DNA of 64,000 nucleotides from Bradyrhizobium sp. Y36 (GCF_002531575.1 NZ_NWTI01000003.1:186001-250000), one strand, 5' to 3'. Numbered from the stretch's first letter, positions 16,499-25,043 are shown. Notes: generated from the sequence alone by a model not told the origin. Numbers and translations: made by a program.

Positions 16499-16975
16499 AT
16501 GAACGACGAATTTCGTCGCCTGATCGAGACGCTCTGGCATGCGCTCGGCCTGTCGCCGCCCCGTTTGCGATCCGGCGACGAGGCCTCGCTCAGCGTCGAC
16601 GGCATCTCCATTACGCTGGCACTGAGCCATGACGAACGCCACGTCGTGATCTCGGGTCCCGTCGGCGCGCTCTCGGACGATCCACTCGCGATGGACGAGG
16701 AGATCGCCCGCCTGCTTAAATCCAACCTGCGATTTTTGCCCTACCGGCGCGCGTGTTGTCGCATCGACAACCGATCCTCGCCGCCGGCTGTCAGGATCGA
16801 GGCGATCTCGCCTTGCCGGCCGGACGCCATGACCCGACTGGTCGAGATCATCGGCGACGTCGCGCATATGGCGGTCGACTATGCCGCCGAGCTCGGACAT
16901 CCCAAGGCGACGCGTTCGGCGGCGCCTCTGGCGAGCCAAGGCCATGACGATACCATTCTGATCTTCCGGCCTTGA
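16499..16975 (+). CDS. CesT/SycE-family T3SS chaperone
   Basis: A 158-residue acidic protein. Its start MNDEFRRLIETLWHALGL is the amphipathic first helix typical of class I T3SS chaperones. It is followed by beta strands (ASLSVDGISITLALSHDE and HVVISGPVGAL) and by helices near residues 105-130. Class I chaperones dimerise and bind the N-terminal region of effectors or regulators. Lying directly after the translocators, it may serve one of the unknown secreted proteins in this operon. No signal peptide is visible. Confidence 0.65.
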   Translation: MNDEFRRLIETLWHALGLSPPRLRSGDEASLSVDGISITLALSHDERHVVISGPVGALSDDPLAMDEEIARLLKSNLRFLPYRRACCRIDNRSSPPAVRIEAISPCRPDAMTRLVEIIGDVAHMAVDYAAELGHPKATRSAAPLASQGHDDTILIFRP

Positions 16976-17053
16976 CGCCTCGCGGCGGAAGCGCCGCCCG
17001 CATCTGCCGGGCACGAACGAATTGCCGAACGAATCATTGCGCGGAGAGTACGT

Positions 17054-17956
17054 ATGAGAACCATCCCGTCCGACGCGGCGAGTAACCTCGGAACGTTTCT
17101 CGCCAAGGACTTTCGCGCGACCTTCGGTACGGCCGGCGGCGCGCTGGCGGACCAGCTCGGATCGTTCGCACGCATGGCGATCGAATGCATCGCCAGGAGC
17201 GACGCGCTCTATCACAATTACGAGCACACCTGGCTGGTGACGATGGTCGGCCGCGACATCCTGCACGGCCTGATGATGTCGCGGCGGATCGAGCCTTCCG
17301 ACTATGTGCACCTGATCCTGGCGTGTCTGTTCCACGATATCGGCTATGTCCGCGGCATCCTCGCCGGCGATACCGCCGAAGAGTTCGTCGCACAGGAGGA
17401 TGGCCGGAGGATCAGGCTCGCCCGCGGCGCCTCCGACGCGGCGCTGACGGCCTGTCACGTCAACCGCTCGAAGATGTTCGTCCGCGAACGGCTGGCCGAC
17501 ACTCCCGGCATCGATGCCGGCCGCATTGCCGACGCGATCGAGTTCACCCGGTTTCCACCTGCGCCAGCCGGCAGGTCCGCGACGACCGATTTCCTGCCTC
17601 GGCTGGTTCAGGCCGCGGACTTCATCGGCCAGCTCGGCGATCCCATGTATGCGCGCAAGGTGAATGCACTGTTCTACGAATTCGAGGAGAACGGCCGCAA
17701 CCGCCACCTCGGCTATGCCTCCCCCGCCGACCTCGTCGACAAATATCCGGAGTTCTTCTGGAACACCGTCTCTGCGCATATCCGCGACGGCATGACATAT
17801 CTGAACCTGACGGAATCGGGCCGGCAATGGATCGCCAATCTGCATCATCATGTGCTGTGCGCCGAGAACGCGCTCCGCATGATGGGCCCGCAGCTCGGGC
17901 AGAACGGGCGGTTCTCCAACAGATTGCCGTGTCGTCGAGCAAGCAAAGGCGCATAG
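17054..17956 (+). CDS. HD-domain metal-dependent phosphohydrolase
   Basis: The 300-residue protein has a YHNYEHT motif near residue 54 and a FHDIGYVRG motif near residue 96, which together give the histidines and the HD pair of the HD/PDEase metal site. Later conserved-looking blocks include FTRFPPAP and LVQAADFIGQLGDP. It reads as a known bacterial family of predicted metal-dependent phosphohydrolases whose substrate is unknown. The HNxxH plus HD arrangement resembles cyclic nucleotide phosphodiesterases. A GGAGAG site precedes the ATG. It is the last gene of the T3SS-side operon and lacks an obvious secretion signal, so it may be unrelated to secretion. Confidence 0.75.
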   Translation: MRTIPSDAASNLGTFLAKDFRATFGTAGGALADQLGSFARMAIECIARSDALYHNYEHTWLVTMVGRDILHGLMMSRRIEPSDYVHLILACLFHDIGYVRGILAGDTAEEFVAQEDGRRIRLARGASDAALTACHVNRSKMFVRERLADTPGIDAGRIADAIEFTRFPPAPAGRSATTDFLPRLVQAADFIGQLGDPMYARKVNALFYEFEENGRNRHLGYASPADLVDKYPEFFWNTVSAHIRDGMTYLNLTESGRQWIANLHHHVLCAENALRMMGPQLGQNGRFSNRLPCRRASKGA

Positions 17957-18079
17957 CGCCGGTTTCACCAAGGCGATCGGTGCTCCACGGACAGATTCTG
18001 GATTGCATCGTCGCAAGGCTCCTCGCAACGACGGAGGATGAGGCGGCGGCGAGATGCTGCGGACCGGAGCGGCGGTGCC

Positions 18080-18178
18080 GTAGGATGGGCAAAGGCGCGC
18101 TCTTGCGCGACGTGCCCACGAATTCTCGCCAATCACACGCAGAACGTGGGCACGCTTGCGCTTTGCCCACCCTACGAC
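18080..18178. repeat. Palindromic intergenic repeat, copy 1
   Basis: The left arm starts GTAGGATGGGCAAAGGCGCG and ends GTGCCCACG (18080-18120). The right arm (18145-18178) is its inverted relative, CGTGGGCAC through CCACCCTACGAC. Elements with a GTAGGGTGGGCAAAG core and CGTGCCCAC are, from memory, abundant between Bradyrhizobium genes. The 51-base block at 18071-18121 recurs at 18866-18916 with one mismatch. Confidence 0.7.
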
Positions 18179-18262
18179 ATCGAGCTTGTGGCACGCAGCT
18201 CGGCTTGCAGACATGGCTTCGCATTCTCGCGGCTCATCGCCCGAGCTTTGTTTGGTCTCGCT

Positions 18263-18480
18263 GCCCTCTTGAGCCAAGAGGGCGCAGGGAAGGCCGGGTG
18301 CCGGCTCGCACCCGCGGTCCGCTGCGCGAAATGCACACGCAGGAAGAACCGCACAGCAGCATACAGGTGGTGCCGATCACGCGGCCTTCCCTGCGCGGTG
18401 GTCGGACGGCTTATGCCGTGATCTCCCGGGAGCCGAACTTTCCTTCTGGCCTCCCTCGCCTCGCGAATTGAAATGATGCC
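18263..18480. repeat. Intergenic repeat that yields spurious ORFs
   Basis: It begins with a hairpin (CCCTCTTG, AGC, CAAGAGGG at 18263-18281). Its conceptual plus-strand translation includes GAGKAGCRLAPAVRCAK. I recall similar translations as recurrent, probably spurious ORFs across Bradyrhizobium and related genomes, so I treat it as a dispersed repeat, not a gene. This rests on memory of the family, not on a search. Confidence 0.5.
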
Positions 18481-18865
18481 GTCTGCCCGGTTGGGCTCGC
18501 GCACATCTTCGCAAAAGGCTTGACCGTGGCAACGACGGCCAGGACCACACGGTTTTGCCGTACGCACGGCCCGCCCTATCGCCGCAGTTTTCCCGGCCCT
18601 GTCGACGGAGCCGGAAACTACAGACGAGACGAAGCCTAGCAACGCCGTTCGTCCGCACGCGGTTTCGAGCTCACAGGGACTACCCGCCCTGCCCGTCCCA
18701 TCTCGTGCCGACGCTGCCGCGTCCACCGCAAACCCGGCTCGCAACCGTGACGACGCGCGATCGCCCCTCTTGAGTGAGCCGGGATGGGCGACACATACGC
18801 CGAAACCGAATTTCGGTAAAGTGGAATATTTTTTGGCTGGCGGGTTGACAGAGCGCGACCACAGG

Positions 18866-18979
18866 GGCGGTGCCGCAGGATGGGCAAAGGCGCGCTCTTG
18901 CGCGACGTGCCCACGAGCTCTCCCGGTTCACACAGCCAGAACGTGGACACGGCGCTTTGCGCCTTTGCCGACCCTACGA
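18866..18979. repeat. Palindromic intergenic repeat, copy 2
   Basis: Bases 18866-18916 match 18071-18121 at 50 of 51 positions. The right half, from AACGTGGACAC to GACCCTACGAG, is a degenerate inverted copy of the left half. This second copy lies just before the end of the leftward nir operon and could form a terminating hairpin there. Confidence 0.7.
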
Positions 18980-19025
18980 GAGCTCGGCAGGCGTCTGCGA
19001 GTTACGCGACACGCCCCCGAACGCC

Positions 19026-19529
19026 TTACGACGGTCGCCGCACCGTCAGCTCGTAGGTGACGCCATCGGGCAGAAAGCCGCCGAGCCAGTTGTAGCCCCT
19101 CTTCTCCAGCTGCGGGAAAAGGAACATCGGCTCGCGGCTGAGAAACGCCGTCAGTGTTTCACCGGGCCCCAAGGTCTCGGCCGCGGCGAGAATCCTGGTC
19201 ATCGGCTCGGGCGGGTCGAGCTCCCTGGTATCGAGCCGCAGCTTCGAGTCCGGCCATTTGGCACTGGGCTGCGCCCTCGTTGCCAGGACCTCGGCAGGTA
19301 CGCCGGACGGCGTGAACAGCACCTGCCAGTCGCCACCGCCGATCTCCGTCGCTGAATGGGCAAAGCCTTTGCCGGCCATCACGTCGAACAAGGGCACCGG
19401 CTTGAACGGCGCGTACAGCCGGATGCCCTGGCCCGGCTGGACGCTGTCCACGGCGGCCATGATGGTCGAAAAGGGTTCGCCGCCAGCGCGCAGGATCGGA
19501 CGGACATCGACATCGAGGTAGTCGGTCAT
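19026..19529 (-). CDS. DUF2249 protein (two copies), end of nir operon
   Basis: The 167-residue protein holds two related halves. The first runs from LDVRPILRAGGEPFSTIMAA to GGDWQVLF. The second runs from LRLDTRELDPPEPMTRILAA to ELTVRR. Both have the LD-x-R-x-L, G-E-P, L-x-P-x-P layout of DUF2249 domains, a small fold often found beside denitrification genes. Its biochemical role is not established. It starts 30 bases after the chelatase gene and is the last gene of the leftward nir operon. No signal peptide is visible, so it should be cytosolic. Confidence 0.75.
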   Translation of the reverse strand: MTDYLDVDVRPILRAGGEPFSTIMAAVDSVQPGQGIRLYAPFKPVPLFDVMAGKGFAHSATEIGGGDWQVLFTPSGVPAEVLATRAQPSAKWPDSKLRLDTRELDPPEPMTRILAAAETLGPGETLTAFLSREPMFLFPQLEKRGYNWLGGFLPDGVTYELTVRRPS

Positions 19530-19559
19530 CTCTTGTCCCTCTGCTTCAACGCCGTGCCA

Positions 19560-20381
19560 TCAATCGACTGAAACGGCCCAGCCGGCCGGCGCCGGCGCGA
19601 GCGTCGACGGCTCCGCGGCCTGCACCGCTCCCGCATCCTGCAGGGCAGCGACCACCGCCCGCGCGACAAGGTCCTCGATGCCGGGGCCGCTGCCCATGAT
19701 CCCTGCGAACACCACGTCGCGGCGGCCGAGCCGTGCCACCAGCTTCGGCGCATCCTTGGCGCCGTGCAGGCCTTCACCGGAGAACAGGCCGAGGACAATC
19801 GCGGGCCCGCTGATGGATACCGCGGCCTCTTCAAGCGACGGCCGCTCCTCCAGGAAAGCGACCACGACCTTTCGACAGGCCGCGCGCGTCTCGATCGCGC
19901 GCGCGACCTGCTCGGTGGCCTGGCGCGAGGCCGGATTGCGCTTCGAGCCGTGCGCCAGCAAGACGAATGTGCACTCCTCCGGCGCAAAACCGTGGTCGCG
20001 CGCGCAGGCCACGGCCTGATCGCAGAGGAGATCAGGCAGGCCCGGATCGAGCCCGAGCGGCGGCAGCATGTCGATGCTGCGGCCGTCGCCCCTGGCTTCG
20101 TCGAGAAGCTGAACCAGACGATCCCTGGTGAAATAGCCGCTGGACGCAAACAGCGGGTAGACCAGGATCCGGCTGGCGGTCAGCGTCTCCAGGGCTTCGC
20201 GGATGCCTGGTGTGCCCGAGATGAAGCCGATGGCGACCTCGGCCACCAGACTGCGAGACGCCAGGGCGCGCGCAAGCTGGAACGCGCCGTTGTTGCCGGC
20301 ATCAGGCCGCCGCTCGCCATGGGCCGCCAGCAGCAGCGCGATCGACGGGGCCGTGCCCGGCTTCTCAATGACTGGTACCAT
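19560..20381 (-). CDS. CbiX/SirB-type sirohydrochlorin chelatase-like protein
   Basis: This 273-residue protein is made of two CbiX-like halves, each starting with an AHG motif (LLLAAHGERRPDAGN and FVLLAHGSKRNPASRQATEQ). A two-domain chelatase is the bacterial CbiX/SirB arrangement that inserts metal into sirohydrochlorin. In this operon the logical substrate is sirohydrochlorin and the metal Fe(II), giving siroheme, the precursor that NirDLGH decarboxylate on the way to heme d1. Its start overlaps the end of nirN by 17 bases, so it is translationally coupled. A cobalt chelatase specificity cannot be excluded by eye. Confidence 0.7.
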   Translation of the reverse strand: MVPVIEKPGTAPSIALLLAAHGERRPDAGNNGAFQLARALASRSLVAEVAIGFISGTPGIREALETLTASRILVYPLFASSGYFTRDRLVQLLDEARGDGRSIDMLPPLGLDPGLPDLLCDQAVACARDHGFAPEECTFVLLAHGSKRNPASRQATEQVARAIETRAACRKVVVAFLEERPSLEEAAVSISGPAIVLGLFSGEGLHGAKDAPKLVARLGRRDVVFAGIMGSGPGIEDLVARAVVAALQDAGAVQAAEPSTLAPAPAGWAVSVD

Positions 20382-21930
20382 CGGAAAAGGTGATCTTGTT
20401 CCAGACGTTGTATTTGCCCGAAGGGCGCGACATCGGAAGACGCTTCACTTCGGCAAAAGTTGCCGCATCATAGACCACCAGCGCGCCCTGGTCTTCCCAG
20501 ATCGACACCAGGGCATAGCGCCCATATCTGTCGAATTCGACATGCGCCGCCGTCTTGCCCGGTTCCGGCGTGACGCGACGGACCACCTCCAGCGTGCGCT
20601 TGTCGATGATCGAAAGCGTGTCCTTGCCCGCGCCCATCATGCTGTCGGTCCAGGCATAGGGCGTGTTCTCATGGCTGCGCATGAAGAAGCCGGGTCCTGG
20701 CGTCTCGATCACCTTGATCTGCGACCAGTCCTGCATGTCCAGCACGCTGATCTTGCCCGCCTTCAGAAGCGGCGTCGCCATCACCAGCCGGCCGTTCCAG
20801 TTCCAGGAGATGCCCGAGCCGAGATGAGGCAGCCCCGGCAGATCGAGCTGCTTGATATCGCGCCCGACCGTGAGATTGACCACGATGGCCCTGCCCTCGC
20901 GCGCCGAGCCGATCAGGTTGCGATAGGGTGGATCGAAGAAGAAGTCGTCGAGCGGCTCCGGGGTCTCGATCCGGCGCAGCGCAAAGAGCCCTTGCGAGGA
21001 CGGCAGTGCCTCGATCATGCCCTTCTCGTGGCTGTGCACGAAGCCGGCATAGACCGGGCCCGCGTTCGGATCGGTCGCGATCTCCCAGATCTCCGGCACG
21101 TCCTTCAGCGCCGCGATGAAGCTGTTGCGCGTCGGCGCTTGGTACACCGCCGAGACTCGCGAGGACGTCCCCAGGCGGTCCTTCACGTCGAAGATCTTCT
21201 CGACCGACAGATCCTCCGCCGAGAGCATCACCAGCGTGTGCGGCAGATAATTGGCGACCGCGATATGCTTGCCGTCGCGCGAGATCGCGATGTTGCGCGC
21301 ATTGATCCCGGCGCGCACCTCCGTCAGCATGGTCAGCGTCCAGAGGTCGTATTTGCTGACCCAACCGTCGCGCGACATGAAGAAGACGTAGCGGCCGTCG
21401 GGCGTGAATTTCGGGCCGCCATGCAGCGCGAAACGCGTCTGGAAGCGCGCCAATGGCTCGATGCGGTCGCCGTCCAGGATCGTCGCGTGATGATCGCCTG
21501 CTTCGACCACGACGAACAGGTTCATCGGGTCGGCCTCGAAACGCGGGCGCTCCAGCGGCGGCGCCGTGGCGTGCACGACGCGGCTGGCGTCGATCTCGGC
21601 CGCGCCCCAGGAAGGCACCGCCGGCAGCGGCGATGAGACATAGGCCGCGAGCGCGGCGATCTCGTCCTTGCTGAGCTTGCTGGAAAAACCCGGCATCTGG
21701 GTCGCAGTCCGTCCGTCCGAGATGACCGCGGCGGCGCGCGCACCCATCATGCGGCCGAGATTTTCCGGCAGCAGCGCGGGGCCGAGACGGCCGAGCCGGT
21801 CCGCGCCGTGGCATTCGGCGCAATTGTCCGCGAACAGCTTCGGCGCATCCGGCTCGGCACGCGCCGGACTTGCGAGCGCGAGCAGCGCCAGTGCCACGAG
21901 AATGCGGTCAAACAGAGAACGGCGCTTCAT
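20365..21930 (-). CDS. nirN: NirN, dihydro-heme d1 dehydrogenase (cytochrome c + d1 domain)
   Basis: From the ATG at 21930 there is a Sec signal peptide (ILVALALLALASPARA). A short cytochrome c domain with CAECHG follows, then an eight-bladed d1-type propeller that ends at SGKYNVWNKITFSDG. NirN catalyses the last step of heme d1 synthesis in the periplasm, oxidising dihydro-heme d1. It resembles NirS but is shorter and lacks the NirS-specific N-terminal region. The start lies within the end of nirJ (23-base overlap), and I reject the open frame upstream of it because the signal peptide begins here. It is the ninth gene of the nir operon. Confidence 0.88.
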   Translation of the reverse strand: MKRRSLFDRILVALALLALASPARAEPDAPKLFADNCAECHGADRLGRLGPALLPENLGRMMGARAAAVISDGRTATQMPGFSSKLSKDEIAALAAYVSSPLPAVPSWGAAEIDASRVVHATAPPLERPRFEADPMNLFVVVEAGDHHATILDGDRIEPLARFQTRFALHGGPKFTPDGRYVFFMSRDGWVSKYDLWTLTMLTEVRAGINARNIAISRDGKHIAVANYLPHTLVMLSAEDLSVEKIFDVKDRLGTSSRVSAVYQAPTRNSFIAALKDVPEIWEIATDPNAGPVYAGFVHSHEKGMIEALPSSQGLFALRRIETPEPLDDFFFDPPYRNLIGSAREGRAIVVNLTVGRDIKQLDLPGLPHLGSGISWNWNGRLVMATPLLKAGKISVLDMQDWSQIKVIETPGPGFFMRSHENTPYAWTDSMMGAGKDTLSIIDKRTLEVVRRVTPEPGKTAAHVEFDRYGRYALVSIWEDQGALVVYDAATFAEVKRLPMSRPSGKYNVWNKITFSDGTSH

Positions 21931-23116
21931 GACGTGTTCCGCGATAGATGCTGGTCTTGACCCGTTCGCCCGGTGCCGCAAGGCCGATCTCGGCATCGCT
22001 GAGATAGCAGCCGGGATCTTCGGCCCAGGGATCGCCGGTGATCCGTTGCGCACGCACGCGGGTGTTGCCGTTGCAGATGTCGAAATGGGCGCAGCCGCCG
22101 CAACGCCCGGAGACATGGCGCGGCTTCTGCTTCAGGCCCGCCATGATCGGATCGGAGGTGTCGGGCCAGATCTCGGAGAAGGGCCGCGTCTTCACATTGC
22201 CGAGCGTGTGATGCCACCACATCGTATCCGGGTGCACGTTGCCGAGATTGTCGATGTTGGCGACGTTGACGCCGGAGGAATTGCCGCCCCAGCGCACCAG
22301 CTTCGCGCGCAGATCGCTGGCGCGATCCGGCACGGTCCGTTCGGCCCAGTGCAGCAGATAAACCGCATCAGCGTCGTTGTTGCCGGTCACGATCTCCATC
22401 TCGCTGGCCGACTGCGCCCAGCGCCAGGCCCGCGCGATCACCATGTCCATGCGGTCGCGCGTGGTCTGCCACATGGCATCGTCACCGCGGTTCTTGTTGC
22501 CGCGGCCGGCATAGACGAGGTGCGAGAGGTAGAATTTCGGAAAGCTCTCCCGCTCGACCAGATCGAGCAGGCGCGGCAGCTCCGCCGCATTGTCCTCCGT
22601 CATGGTGAAGCGCACCCCGACCTTGATGCCGCGGTCGCGCAGCAGCCGCAGCCCGTTCAGCGCCTCCTCATAGGCGCCCTGCTTGCGGCGGAAGCGGTCA
22701 TGGGTCTCGCCGATGCCGTCGAGCGAGATGCCGACATAGTCGTAGCCGATGTCACGGATGCGGTCGGCCATCGCGGCGTCGACCAGGGTGCCGTTGGACG
22801 ACAGGCCGACATAGAACCGCATCGCCTTGGCGCGCGACGAGATCTCGAAGATGTCACGCCGCATCAAGGGCTCGCCGCCCGAGAGGATCAGCACCGGCAC
22901 GCGGAACGCCTTGAGGTCGTCCATCACGCCGAAGACCTGCGCGGTCGAGAGCTCGCCGGGAAAGTCGACGTCGCCGGAGATCGAGTAGCAGTGCTTGCAG
23001 GTGAGGTTGCAGCGGCGGATCAGGTTCCAGATCACCACCGGTCCCGGCGGCTGCCGAACGGGCCCGGTCGCGGCCGGCTCGTCCAGCTCGCGTAAGTATT
23101 GGCTCAGGCGAAACAT
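21908..23116 (-). CDS. nirJ: NirJ, radical SAM enzyme of heme d1 synthesis
   Basis: A 402-residue radical SAM protein. CNLTCKHCYS near residue 36 provides the Cx3Cx2C ligands for the SAM-binding cluster, and LILSGGEPLMR is the GGE motif. A C-terminal SPASM-like region has several cysteines (RCGGCAHFDICNGN and DPGCYL) that likely bind a second 4Fe-4S cluster. NirJ acts on didecarboxysiroheme, replacing propionates by oxo groups. It follows nirH by 12 bases and overlaps nirN. Length and motifs agree with NirJ from other denitrifiers. Confidence 0.9.
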   Translation of the reverse strand: MFRLSQYLRELDEPAATGPVRQPPGPVVIWNLIRRCNLTCKHCYSISGDVDFPGELSTAQVFGVMDDLKAFRVPVLILSGGEPLMRRDIFEISSRAKAMRFYVGLSSNGTLVDAAMADRIRDIGYDYVGISLDGIGETHDRFRRKQGAYEEALNGLRLLRDRGIKVGVRFTMTEDNAAELPRLLDLVERESFPKFYLSHLVYAGRGNKNRGDDAMWQTTRDRMDMVIARAWRWAQSASEMEIVTGNNDADAVYLLHWAERTVPDRASDLRAKLVRWGGNSSGVNVANIDNLGNVHPDTMWWHHTLGNVKTRPFSEIWPDTSDPIMAGLKQKPRHVSGRCGGCAHFDICNGNTRVRAQRITGDPWAEDPGCYLSDAEIGLAAPGERVKTSIYRGTRHEAPFSV

Positions 23117-23128
23117 GACCGGCTCCCG

Positions 23129-23605
23129 TCAGGCGGCAATGCGAAGGCCGGTCTTCTTCAAGATCCGGGTCGAGAACAGAACCTCATGGGCCCGCGCGGC
23201 GGGACCGACCAGCACGGCAATCTCGGCAACCTTCGCCCGCACCTCGTCGCGCGTCCGGCCATGGACCATGGCAAAGAGATTGTAGGGCCAGAGCGGCGGA
23301 TGACGCGGCCGCTCGTAGCAATGCGTGACGAAATCGAGCGCGCCGACCCTGGCGCCGATATCGGCGACGGCCTCGTCCGCGATGTCCCACACCGACATGC
23401 CGTTGGCGGTGTAGCCGAGCGCGTAATGGTTGGGGATCGCGCCGATGCGGCGGATCGCACCGTCCTCGAGCAGCCGCGCGAGGCGACGGACGATTTCGGC
23501 CTCGTCGAGGCCGAGCTCGTCGGCGAGCGCGCGATAGGGCTCGGCGACCAGCGGAAGCCCGCCTTGCGTGGCGGCGATCAGCTTGCGATCGATGGCATCG
23601 AGCAT
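23129..23605 (-). CDS. nirH: NirH, siroheme decarboxylase subunit
   Basis: This 158-residue AsnC/Lrp-like protein has an N-terminal winged helix (IDRKLIAATQGGLPLVAEPY) and a C-terminal domain with HCYERPRHPPLWPYNLFAMV, the pattern of NirDLGH siroheme decarboxylases. It removes acetate carboxyl groups from siroheme, together with NirG and NirDL, to form didecarboxysiroheme. The ATG at 23605 lies two bases after the nirG stop. A longer open frame upstream is just read-through of the nirG region and is rejected. Confidence 0.88.
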   Translation of the reverse strand: MLDAIDRKLIAATQGGLPLVAEPYRALADELGLDEAEIVRRLARLLEDGAIRRIGAIPNHYALGYTANGMSVWDIADEAVADIGARVGALDFVTHCYERPRHPPLWPYNLFAMVHGRTRDEVRAKVAEIAVLVGPAARAHEVLFSTRILKKTGLRIAA

Positions 23606-23607
23606 GT

Positions 23608-24060
23608 CTAGACCTCCACGCGGAAACCGACGAAGAATTCGCGCGTCTTGGGCATGGCGCGCACGCGAAGGCCGGTCTCGTGCTCGATCTGCGCAATCAC
23701 CTGGTCGACGCGCTCGGGGGCATCGGTCGACACGACGAACCACATGTTGAGCTCGTGATCGCGCTCATAGTTGTGCGCGATCTCGGGATGGGCGTTGACG
23801 CGCTCGGCGACCTCGTCGAACCGCTCGCGCGGCACGGCGATCGCGGCGAGACAGACGGCCCCGCCCAGGGCTTCCGCATTCCAGAGCGGGCCGAACCGGC
23901 TGAGCTGACCGCCTGCGACCAGATTGCCGATCTCCTCGATCATTTCGCCCTCGCTGAGGCCGAGCTTCGCGCCGGCATCGCGGTAAGGCCGCTGCGTCAG
24001 GGGAAAGCCGCCCTGCAGGCCGTTGATGATCGCCTTTTCGGTCGGGTCGAGCGATCGCAT
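23608..24060 (-). CDS. nirG: NirG, siroheme decarboxylase subunit
   Basis: This 150-residue protein is a paralogue of NirH and of each half of NirDL: an Lrp-like winged helix (EKAIINGLQGGFPLTQRPYR) followed by the regulatory-type domain with NYERDHELNMWFVV. The ATG at 24060 overlaps the nirDL stop (TGATG), so translation is coupled. A TTG one codon earlier could also initiate. It works as part of the siroheme decarboxylase complex in the cytosol. Confidence 0.88.
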   Translation of the reverse strand: MRSLDPTEKAIINGLQGGFPLTQRPYRDAGAKLGLSEGEMIEEIGNLVAGGQLSRFGPLWNAEALGGAVCLAAIAVPRERFDEVAERVNAHPEIAHNYERDHELNMWFVVSTDAPERVDQVIAQIEHETGLRVRAMPKTREFFVGFRVEV

Positions 24061-25043
24061 CAATTCGCCTCCTTACGCCGCGAGAACACGGCACCGCGCT
24101 GCTTGAAGCAGCGTTTCGAGAACAGCACGGCCTGCGGCATCAGGCCGGTCTCGGCGAGCAGGTTCAGCTCGTCGATCGCGGCATGGGCCTCCTCGCGCGC
24201 GCGCGCATGCACCATGCAGAACAGGTTGTAGGGCCACACCGGCGGCCGGGGCGGACGCTGGTAGCACAGCGTCACGCCGGGATGACGGGCGAAGATCGCG
24301 GCGACATCGTCGATCATCCCGTCCGGGATGTTCCAGACCGCCATCGCGTTCGACCGGAAACCGAGCTTGTCGTGACGCACCACGCAGCCGAAACGCGTCA
24401 CCACGCCGGCTGCGACCAGGTGCTCCAGCCGCGCGATGACCTCGTCCTGGCCGAGCGCGAGCTGATCGGCGACCGCAAGATAGGGATGCTCGACCAGCGG
24501 CAGCCCGTTCTCGATCGCCGCGAGAATGCGCTGGTCGCGCGGATCGGGACGATAATCCCCGGCGGCCGGCGCGCGGCGCTTCTGCGCGCGTGGCTCGCGC
24601 AGCGAAAAGCCGAGGCCGAGATGATAGGCCTGCACCATCGGCAGGTCCATGACGGGCAGCGCCGTCTCGGCCTCGATCCTGTCGATGGTGTCGCTGATCG
24701 CCTGGGCGTCTCCGCCGGCGATGACGAACCACAGATTCAAATCGTGCTCGCGTTCGTAATTATGCGTGACCAGCGGCTCGCGGCTGACGATGCCGGCGAC
24801 GCGCTCGAGCTGATCGGGCGGAACCTGGAGCGCGGCGAGCGTGCTGGCGCCCACGGTGTTGGGGCGCACCACGGCGCCGACCCGCGAGATCAGATCGCAC
24901 TCCCGCATGCGGCGAAAGACGCCGATCGTCGCCTGCTCGTCGAGCGCGGCGGAGCGGCCGACGATCTCGAACGGCTTCGCGACGAGCGGAAAATCGTGCT
25001 GCCAGCGATCGATGAGAGCGAGTTCGACGGAGCTTGGCGTCAT
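24060..25043 (-). CDS. nirDL: NirDL fusion, siroheme decarboxylase
   Basis: The 327-residue product contains two Lrp-like modules in tandem. Module one (to about residue 155) has NYEREHDLNLWFVIAGGD and resembles NirD/NirG. Module two (about 165-315) has CYQRPPRPPVWPYNLFCMV and resembles NirL/NirH. A basic linker joins them. Fused NirDL proteins are known in some denitrifiers; separate nirD and nirL genes are the other arrangement. The ATG at 25043 overlaps the nirF stop by four bases (ATGA). The enzyme makes didecarboxysiroheme from siroheme. Confidence 0.88.
   Translation of the reverse strand: MTPSSVELALIDRWQHDFPLVAKPFEIVGRSAALDEQATIGVFRRMRECDLISRVGAVVRPNTVGASTLAALQVPPDQLERVAGIVSREPLVTHNYEREHDLNLWFVIAGGDAQAISDTIDRIEAETALPVMDLPMVQAYHLGLGFSLREPRAQKRRAPAAGDYRPDPRDQRILAAIENGLPLVEHPYLAVADQLALGQDEVIARLEHLVAAGVVTRFGCVVRHDKLGFRSNAMAVWNIPDGMIDDVAAIFARHPGVTLCYQRPPRPPVWPYNLFCMVHARAREEAHAAIDELNLLAETGLMPQAVLFSKRCFKQRGAVFSRRKEAN

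Larger units (their letters stand above)
17957..19025. other. Gene-free repeat-rich region between the T3SS and nir loci
   Basis: Just over 1 kb carries no credible gene. Short frames here are low-quality and run through palindromic repeats. Besides the three repeats listed separately, the segment 18480-18780 has no recognisable feature, and no tRNA or integrase-like sequence is visible. It marks the boundary between the two loci. Confidence 0.6.

Noticed and set aside
18038..18421. Small ORFs in the intergenic region
   Set aside because: They run through palindromic repeats and match recurrent spurious translations. No ribosome site or coding character.
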